This document shows, one piece after another, positions 24,416 to 31,352 of a stretch of 31,352 nt of DNA. The stretch is from a virus. The stretch spans positions 1-31,352 of the IMG/VR virus record IMGVR_UViG_3300045125_000090; one strand, given 5' to 3'. A program made the position numbers and the translations under genes. The notes beneath the pieces are model-generated. The model was not told where the DNA came from. It made no database searches and was given only the letters and a program-made list of their open reading frames with translations. The first letter of the stretch is position 1; the number at the start of each line of letters is the position of its first letter.

Positions 24416-24813
24416 TAACAATTTAGAAAACTTTTTTGAAATTGAACCAGTAAAAAAACAAGAAATTACACAAGAAATAAAGCAAGGCGTAACAGGATGT
24501 GCCATTCAAGATTATGAGTTTGCCCGAAAAAACCTACGAGGATCTGATTGACAGTGGTGCCGAAGGTTTGAAGGGAATTATGAAGGTTGCTATGGAATCT
24601 GATAGCCCTAGAGCATATGAAGTACTAGGAAATATTATTAAAACGCTTGCAGATATAAATGTAAACCTCATGGATGTATTCTGCTAAATTTGCAGAAACA
24701 AATAAAGTTACTGTAAAAAATAGTACCAATAATTCTATTTTTGTTGGAACGACAAAAGATTTACAAAATTTATTAAAAAAGCAAAATGAAGTTGTGGAGG
24801 TAGATGCAAATGA
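24405..24813 (+). CDS. 16: Small terminase subunit gp16, frame-broken
   Basis: Starts MDVNNNLENFFEIEPVKKQE, then DYEFARKNL, shifts to KTYEDLIDSGAEGLKGIMKV and MESDSPRAYEVLGNIIKTLA (conserved 'ESDSPRAYEV..qliK..aDvN..L'), then NKVTVKNSTNNSIFVGTTKD and LQNLLKKQNEVVEVDAN. About 136 codons against 164 in T4. gp16 rings stimulate the gp17 ATPase and hold DNA at packaging start. The end is taken as TGA 24811-24813, overlapping the gp17 ATG, as at other junctions; the literal frame runs on, so the end is inferred. Confidence 0.85.
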
Positions 24814-26489
24814 ACAACCAGAGAAGCGGCTACAGATCGAATCACGAATCTTAAAGCCCCGGGTTAATTTAAATTATACTCAGGATCAGCTTGAAGATTA
24901 CATGCGATTGTGCGAGAGATCCAGTGCATTTCATCATCTAGACACGTAAAAATTGTTAACTCTAAACAAAGGTCTTATCTCCTTTTGAGCCATATGATTA
25001 CCAAAAAAGATTCATAAGTGCTATTCACAACAATCGATTTGTTATTTCTAAAGTTTCCGCGTCAAAGTGGTAAATCAAGTTGTGTTCTTGGATATATTAA
25101 TCATTATATTAATTCTTCAAGCAGATGTAAAGGTGGCCATTCTAGCCAATAAACAGAAAACTGCTACTGATTTGTTTTCTAGATTACAGACTGCTTACGA
25201 AAATTTACCGCAGTACTTACAACAAGGCGTTCTGGAATGGAACAAGACATCACTTAAAATTAGAAAATGGTTCTTCCGTTGTTTGTGCGGCAACTTCAGC
25301 CTCTGCCATCCGTGGTGGTTCATATAATTTTCTTCTACTTGATGAGTTTGCGTATCTTCCACAAAATATAGCTGAAGAGTTTTACGCATCAACATATCCA
25401 ACAATTTCTTCTGGTACATCATCAAAAATTGTTATTGTTTCTACACCACATGGTCTAAATCACTATTATAATCTCTGGGTCAATGCTTCTAGACCCGCTG
25501 AACACCCTTTAAAAATAAATTTGTTCCAGTTGAAATTAGCTGGAGAGATGTTCCTTTGTATCCGGGTTGGTCCAAACCGAGATGAAAACTGGAAACAAGA
25601 AACCATAGCAAACACCAGTGAAGAGCAGTTTAATCAAGAGTTTGAATGCTCGTTTATTGGTTCTTCAAATACTTTAATATCTTCTTCAAAGTTGAATATA
25701 CTGGCTCCAAACGATCCAATGGAGAAAACAACAGAGGGATTAAAAATTTTTGAACAGCCAAACCCAGAAAAGACATATTTTTTGCTGGCAGACGTTTCCA
25801 GAGGTACTGGAAACGACTATTCTGCGTTTGTAGTGGTTGAAGGCGGTACGTCGCCCTATAACGTAGTTGCAAGCTTTCAGAATAACACAATAAGCCCATT
25901 TGCTTTTCCTACTATTATAAAAAATGTGGGAGAAAAGTATAACAATGCCTATGCCCTTGTTGAAGTAAATGATGTTGGTAGTCAGGTATCTACAATTTTA
26001 TACAACGATTTGGGGTATGAGAATGTATTAATGACCCAAACAAAAGGTGTAAAGGGACAAGTTTTGTCGCAGGGATTTTCAAATGGAAGATCTGAATTTG
26101 GTCTCAGAACAACAGCTCAAACAAAGAAAATTGGCTGTGCTGTTCTTAAAAGATTGGTCGAAGAAGACAAAATTTTGTTAAATGATGACAGAATAATACG
26201 AGAATTGATGTCATTTGTGTCAAAAGGCAATAGTTTTAGGGCAGATGACAATCAGTCTGACGATTTGGTCATGTGTTTGGTATTTTTCTCGTGGTTAACA
26301 CGACAGGAATACTTTGCAGATCTCATAGAATCTTCAAAAAATAAATATTCACAAAATGAAACAGATGCCGAAGAAGATAATGTTTTATTCATGATGGGGG
26401 ATAAAGATAAAAACAACGATATGATCTCAAAAGAGGGATGGTCGGACGGGGAGGTAATCTGGTATCCGATCATGAAAAATAACTTATAA
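24810..26489 (+). CDS. 17: Large terminase subunit gp17 (packaging ATPase and nuclease), frame-broken
   Basis: About 560 codons against 610 in T4. Start ATG 24810 has a strong GGAGG (24796-24800). N-terminal pieces: NLNYTQDQLEDYM, then YDYQKRFISAIHNNRFVI. ATPase: Walker A RQSGKSS (25060-25080), Walker B LLLDE with D-E at 25341-25346, then IVIVSTPHGLNHYYNLWVNA (coupling motif). From 25521 the frame is intact: SWRDVPLYPGW overlaps the shift, followed by EEQFNQEFECSFIGSSNTLI. The RNase H-like nuclease has catalytic acids in YFLLADVSRGTGNDYS, YALVEVNDVG and QSDDLVMCLVFF. It pumps DNA into the prohead and cuts headful lengths. Six or more indels lie in the first 230 codons. Confidence 0.95.
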
Positions 26490-26492
26490 ATA
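26485..26492 (+). promoter_or_regulatory. Canonical late promoter TATAAATA before the sheath gene
   Basis: An exact T4 late consensus, overlapping the gp17 stop codon. ATG 26507 follows 14 nt later with CGAGGA as ribosome site, so this transcript has a leader, unlike gp48, gp25 and gp13. Confidence 0.75.
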
Positions 26493-26506
26493 ATAACGAG
26501 GAAAAT

Positions 26507-28438
26507 ATGGCAAATCCATTTAATGCTTTTATAGAAAATTTAAATATAGCTGCTCCAAACCCATCTTTGGAGAATAGATTACTTGCGGTTTTCAATTTAG
26601 TTTTTCTGAAAATAAACGAATCTAATCCGGGAGCAACAGCTAGTGGATTACATGCAATATTAAATGGTTTATGGTTGACCAAATGTTATAGTAATGCATA
26701 TACAAATGGAAAGGGTCAAGTGGGAGATCCTTTATATGCATCATTACTAAAGCCAGTATTTACTGGAAATTTTTATCCAGTAACTGTTAATAACAAATTA
26801 GTATGGGTGATAAGAGGACTTTCACCACTTATTAATAATTTAAATCTTTTGGATTCTAGTATTGCTGGATGGATGTCATTAATCGATACCAATAATAATC
26901 CTCATATTGCAGATGGTTTAGCAACGAAACCCTATCACAATCTATTGTGGATGAATGGCAATCTTGGTTTAATAGATTTAATACCGTAAATTTTGTTGAG
27001 TCATATAATGGATATAATGAAGCTAGAACGAACATTGCTGGAAATGGTATTGCAAAACTTTTGTTCTAAGTGATCAAGGTTTTGATAAATGGCAGGTAAA
27101 TCGTGCTGGCGCAGAACTAAAAATTTTAGTTGATTACCTAGCATACGGTGGAATATTGCAGTTGTTGCTCCTGATTGGCTTACTTTAAACAATTATGATG
27201 ACATCTTTGGCATTACACCCAAGAATTGCTGATCAAATTAGAGCTAGTGAATTTCCAGACACTCCCGAAGCACAAATGTTTACTGGTTTATTTACGGGTC
27301 CTCTTGATGCAATAGTATCCCTTGATAACGGTGGATTGATTGATACGAGAGTATCAAGAGCTGGTTATGGTATTACAGGAACAAATAGAGTTGCTTATGC
27401 GTGTCAACCATATAGCTATGTAAACAGCGGAGTAAGTGCTGCTTTAGCATATGGCTTAACTGGTTCTGAATTAATAAATGATTATTCTTCGCCAACTGGT
27501 CGTAGAAACTTTGTAACAATTTTTATGGAAGGATATGGAGCAAATAAGTATCCAGAAATTCCAATCATTCACTGTGGTTTGTCTGGAACAGATTTAACAA
27601 TTGCACAAGATAGCTCAGACTTTACATATACCGATATCTTTAGATATCCCGGATTGGATGGCCTTACTGGTGAAAGACTAGCCACTGCATCAAAAACATC
27701 AGGTCTTACTAGCTACAGATTTACTGAGGCAAATTATTCCGGGCTCAATAGACTTTTTGCTACACTTGGGAAAAATAAAAGAACAATAGGATCAAAAGCT
27801 ATACCAGATTTTGGAAATGTCTTATCCTCAGAAGTATTAGTTTCAACACCAGCTGTTTCAGATGTAGCAGGAATGATGGCATTGAATAAAGGTTTAAATG
27901 GTTTAGGCACATACTGGCCTCCCATAGGAACCGTGAATGGTGTTATATTAAATGGTGAAATTACACCTATAATTAAATTTCAATCCGAGGATGCAAGTCT
28001 TTTATCGACACGAAGAGTAAATTTCTTTGATTTTGATCAATTTGCAGGCGATCAAGGAAAATACTTCCTTGCAACAGAACTTACTGGAGCAACAAGTTTT
28101 GTTGTAGATGTTTCCGACAGATTAACTGTTCTGTGGATGGTTAGAAGCCTAAGAGAACAAATAACATCTTATGGTCGAAGTGTAATTAATGATAGAGAAA
28201 GCAATCCAACTCTGTGGCAAGAAGTCAGAGATCATATTAGAGATTCAATAATTGAACCAAAATACAGTAATTATTTGCAAAGTTATATTATTACTTGCGA
28301 TAATACCAATAACGTTGTTAATAGTGCTGTCCTTACAGTTGATGTGGAAGTTACCCTAAGCCTATAACTTACAATTATACGGGAGGCAGCGGACCAAGTT
28401 TCCTTACTTCATTCCGCCTTAACATAACAATAAGCTAA
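26507..28438 (+). CDS. Probable tail sheath protein (gp18 position), divergent, frame-broken
   Basis: About 644 codons; T4 gp18 is 659. Pieces: MANPFNAFIENLNIAAPNPS (26507-26989); SYNGYNEARTNIAGNGIAKL, GFDKWQVNRAGAELKILVDY and LAYGGNIAVVAPDWLTLNNY (about 26955-27200); then 27195-28367. The last has VNFFDFDQFAGDQGKYFLAT and LWQEVRDHIRDSIIEPKYSN followed by YLQSYIITCDNTNNVVNSAV, resembling sheath C-terminal domains ('y.v.cD..nN'). After the literal stop at 28367 another frame continues YNYTGGSGPSFLTSFRLNIT to TAA 28436-28438, a natural end. The usual sheath N terminus (SPGV-type) is absent. Position between gp17 and the tubes, size, late promoter and C terminus argue for sheath; another structural protein is possible. 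Confidence 0.6.
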
Positions 28439-28439
28439 T

Positions 28440-29057
28440 ATGTCTCAATCAATTTCAGATTTTAAATCGGGATTTAATGGCGGAACTCGCGCTAATAGAT
28501 TTAAAGGTAAAAATAAATTGGCCTAGTACTATATCGGGTGCTGGGAGTTTAAGTCTTGATTATCATATTATTGCCGCAAAATTACCAAGTGCGGAATTGG
28601 GCACTATAAAAGTTCCATATCGCGGACGTATAGCTTATTATGCTGGAGATCGTGATATATAAACCTTGGACTGTAACTGTATTAGATGATACCGGAACAG
28701 CTACCAATTCGTGGAAATATTTTCATTTATGGGCTAGATGCATTAGGATCACACGATACTAATACAGTAGATGATCAAACTTTTATATACTGCAACAGGA
28801 GCAGAGGTTTTGAAAAGATCTTACTTACTCAACTTTATGATCCTATTGCTAATGGTATTGGTTTTGATGATCATAAAAAAATAACTTTACATCATGCTTG
28901 GCCATCAGAAATTGGAGAAATTTCGTTAGATATGGGTGAAGGTGGAGGGCTTGTATCTTATTCTGTAACTTTTATGTATGATTATTATAGTATAGAAAAT
29001 GATGGATCTCCTGAAGCCAAAGCAGCTAGCACGAGTAAAAACAATATCCTAATATAA
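28440..29057 (+). CDS. 19: Tail tube protein gp19, copy 1, frame-broken
   Basis: About 205 codons against 163 in T4. Starts MSQSISDFKSGFNGGTRANR, then KVKINWPSTISGAGSLSLDY, AKLPSAELGTIKVPYRGRIA and PWTVTVLDDTGTATNSWK (28477 on), and after another shift FIYGLDALGSHDTNTVDDQT, ITLHHAWPSEIGEISLDMGE, GGGLVSYSVTFMYDYYSIEN. These are gp19 features: 'F.gG.R.NrF.v', 'p.r...y.gdr....WtvtvldD' and a C-terminal 'Pseig.i..d......v.y.VtF.YdYy'. Hexamers stack to form the DNA channel inside the sheath. TAATATG junction with the sheath gene. Confidence 0.8.
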
Positions 29058-29090
29058 AACCAGATATATTTAAAGCAAAGAAATAACACC

Positions 29091-29655
29091 ATGGATATAA
29101 GCGCATTTAAAACAGCATTTAGCGGCGGCACAAGAGGAAATAGATTTAGAGTAACGGGTTCTATTGGTCTTGAAGGCCAATCAATTACACATTCTTTTCA
29201 TATTCGTTCTACGTTTATTCCTGCCGTACCACAAATGGTATTGGAAATGAATGCTTTTGGAAGAAAAACTGCACATTCCGGGCGACAGAGAATATGGCCC
29301 ATGGTCAATAACAGTTTATGATGATGTTGAGGTTAGTACAAGCGCCGAAGGTTCAGCCCCTAAAAATTTATGGTCTTTATTTTCTGATTGGCAAAATAGT
29401 ATTAATTCCCATACTCAAAATATTACGGACGTTGCAAGTCCATATCTTGACTATAAAAAAGATTGGACTATTGAACATTTAGACTTAAATGGGTCAGATA
29501 CTCCTTTGAAAAAATTTGTATTAAAGGGATGTTGGCCAAGTAGAGTGGGCGATATAGATTTTAATATGACCCGACGAAATTTTATAAACACATTTTCTGT
29601 TGTATTAATTTATGATGAAATTCGCATAAAAGATGTTCATGATGACGTTCAATAA
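29091..29655 (+). CDS. 19: Tail tube protein gp19, copy 2, one frameshift
   Basis: About 188 codons. Starts MDISAFKTAFSGGTRGNRFR, aligned with copy 1 (SxFKxxFxGGTRxNRF). Then SITHSFHIRSTFIPAVPQMV, shift near 29265, PGDREYGPWSITVYDDVEVS (tube 'gdreyg.Wsitv.dD'), LKGCWPSRVGDIDFNMTRRN and FINTFSVVLIYDEIRI. A second tube-type protein beside the first could form a distinct ring (terminator or initiator) or a mixed tube; which is the major tube cannot be told. The 33-nt gap before it (29058-29090) has an AAAG near the start but no promoter I can support. Confidence 0.75.
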
Positions 29656-29670
29656 ACTCTTATAATTTAT

Positions 29671-29678
29671 CTAAATAT
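29671..29678 (+). promoter_or_regulatory. Late promoter box CTAAATAT for the portal gene
   Basis: CTAAATAT, 14 nt before the ATG at 29693; AAAG (29683-29686) is a weak ribosome site in between. Confidence 0.6.
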
Positions 29679-29692
29679 TGTGAAAGATTAAT

Positions 29693-31352
29693 ATGGCTAT
29701 AGAATTTTTGGATTTGAATTTGGAGAAGAAAGACCAAAAGAAAACAGTGGTTATCTTTCGGTTTCTAGCAACAATGGCCCAAAAAAATTAATTGCAACAG
29801 AGCAATTCGACGGTACTGTTGCAGTCGAAGCAGGTGGAGTATTTGGCACATATATCGATTATTCCACCACAATTAAAGATGAAAATGCTAACATCATTCA
29901 ATACAGAAATATGTCTCTGTATCCAGAAGTTGATGCAGCAATTGATGAAATCGTAAATGCTTCTATCGTCTGGGGAACAGACAGAAAACCAATAAAAATT
30001 GATCTTTCTGAAGTTCCTCTTTCCGATCAATTAAAGAAAAAATTATCAGTAGTTACGAAAGAATTTTAAAGCTATTGGATTTTAATTCAAAGGCTTATGA
30101 GATTTATAGAAGATGGTATGTGGATGGAAAATTATTTTATTACATAGCCATCGATGAAAAAAATCCAAAAGATGGAATTCAAGAATTAATTCCACTTGAC
30201 CCACTTAAAACTAAAAAAGTTAAAAATATAGAAAAACAACCAGCCAGTCTTGAAACTGGAATGGTTTCATTGATTAAAAATATTGAAGAATTTTATCTAT
30301 ATTCCAATAGCGACAGAGATTCATACTTGATGACTCCTCAGCAAGGAATAAAGATTTCTAAAGATGCTATTGCTTATGTTCATTCCGGAATAATTGATTT
30401 AAACACAAAAAGAGTTATTGGTTATCTTCATAAAGCAATTCGTCCGGTAAACATGCTTGAGACAACTTGAAGATGCTCTCATGGTCTATCGTGTAGCCAG
30501 AGCACCGGAAAGAAGAGCATTTTATGTTGACGTTGGCCAATTGCCAAAACAAAAAGCAGAACAATATCTCAGAGACATGATGTCTCGTTTTAGAAATAAG
30601 ATTGTTTACAATCAATCAACTGGAGAAATTAAAGATGATAAAAATCATTTATCGAGTTCTTGAAGATTATTGGATTCCCCGTAGAGAAGGCTCCAGAGGC
30701 ACAGAAATCAGTGTGCTGCCGGGGGGCCAAGCAATGTCGCAGATCGAAGACGTACGAGTACTTCCAAAAGAAGTTGTACTCGGCGCTAAATGTACCGATC
30801 AGCAGACTAGATTCAAATAGCGGTTTCAACATGGGCCGCACTACAGAAATTAGCAGAGAAGAACTTAAATTTTATAAATTTATTGAAAGATTACGCCATC
30901 AGTTCAGTCAAATGTTCTTACATCTTCTAAGAGTTGAATTACTTCTTAGTGGAACAATGACTGAGGATGATTGGAACTCAATAAAATATTATTTCCAATT
31001 TAAATTCAATACTGATAACTACTTCTGGGATCTCAAAGAAGCAGAAATTTTAGCTGAACGATTGAAGATGGCTGGTGGCTGAAAGTTATGTCGGTAAATA
31101 TTTCTCTGCCAAATACGTACAGCAAAGAATAATGAATTTTTCAGACGAAGAACTTAATAAAATTCAGAGTGAAATTAAAGAAGAACAGATGAAAGCGCAG
31201 GCGGAACAAGCATTATTAGCTCAACAGCAGGCTTCTATGGGAATGCCTCCCCCGCCGAAGAGGAGCGCCGCCACAATGATGAGCCCACAAAGAGTTCATA
31301 AATTAATTGAAAATTTGATGGAGGGTGAAGAGGATATATTTTTAAATGGTCT
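29693..31352 (+). CDS. 20: Portal vertex protein gp20, frame-broken, cut by window end
   Basis: About 553 codons in the window against 524 in T4, so only a short C-terminal end is missing. Pieces: MAIEF, then FGFEFGEERPKENSGYLSVS, VAVEAGGVFGTYIDYSTTIK, IQYRNMSLYPEVDAAIDEIV, LLDFNSKAYEIYRRWYVDGK (30075 on), FYYIAIDEKNPKDGIQELIP, RQLEDALMVYRVARAPERRA and FYVDVGQLPKQKAEQYLRDM (the conserved portal core), KKLYSALNVPISRLDSNSGF, NMGRTTEISREELKFYKFIE, SYVGKYFSAKYVQQRIMNFS, and a Gln/Ala-rich tail. The dodecamer forms the DNA gate and prohead initiator. At least six indels. Confidence 0.95.

Noticed and set aside
25195-25899. Minus-strand frames opposite gp17
   Set aside because: They overlap the Walker B and coupling-motif region of terminase, which is certain on the plus strand.
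28368-28439. Intergenic leader between sheath and tube genes
   Set aside because: Another frame reads a natural beta-strand C terminus (YNYTGGSGPSFLTSFRLNIT) to a TAA just before the tube ATG, so this is coding, not a leader.
1-31352. tRNA genes, CRISPR arrays, insertion sequences, integrase or attachment sites
   Set aside because: I looked for cloverleaf-like stretches, regularly spaced repeats, transposase or recombinase motifs and direct-repeat borders and saw none that I could support.

Overview
The window is a 31 kb piece of a T4-like myovirus genome (Caudoviricetes, tevenvirus morphogenesis type). It is AT-rich and most like marine T4-like phages of cyanobacteria or SAR11-type hosts. 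The evidence is a recognisable T4 virion assembly set: small and large terminase (gp16, gp17), portal (gp20), neck and tail-completion proteins (gp13, gp14, gp15), baseplate wedge and hub proteins (gp4, gp6, gp25, gp26, gp48, gp51, gp53), tail-tube proteins, a sheath-position protein, and the single-strand DNA-binding protein gp32 next to a probable gp33. The host cannot be named from the sequence; no photosynthesis or other host-metabolism gene was seen.

Almost every long gene, including indispensable ones (gp32, gp17, gp20, gp14), is broken into consecutive frames by single-base indels. This looks like uncorrected long-read sequencing error rather than decay. Genes are therefore given over their inferred full extent, with the pieces named. 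Intact start/stop junctions of the TAATG or ATGA type help anchor gene borders.

Layout. (1) 1-660: a small minus-strand ORF with its own late box, then a sigma70-type promoter driving a small winged-helix (HTH_39-like) protein followed by two hairpins. (2) 659-7199: a giant cysteine-rich virion-type protein of up to about 2,180 residues containing RCC1-like beta-propeller repeats; this is the most unusual object in the window. (3) 7202-8326: three small genes (a CGC-motif protein, an Sm-like protein, a small carbohydrate-binding-like structural protein). (4) 8327-10574, minus: two virion structural proteins. (5) 10614-11864, plus: gp33 and gp32 with a structured leader and a strong terminator. 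(6) 11866-14412, minus: a Pro-rich/coiled-coil protein, gp51, gp26, a tail-tube-fold protein and gp4. (7) 14458-31352, plus: gp48, gp53, two hub-type proteins, gp25, gp6, two less certain proteins, gp13-gp17, sheath, two tail-tube paralogues and the portal, cut by the window edge.

Regulation. Two promoter classes are visible. Early/middle-type genes (HTH protein, Sm-like protein, gp33, gp32) have TTGACA/TTGATA-N16-17-TATAAT-like promoters. Structural genes have a CTAAATAA/T or TATAAATA box like the T4 gp55-dependent late promoter. Several late genes start 8-9 nt after this box with no Shine-Dalgarno, suggesting leaderless late mRNAs. gp33 is the expected coactivator of these late promoters.
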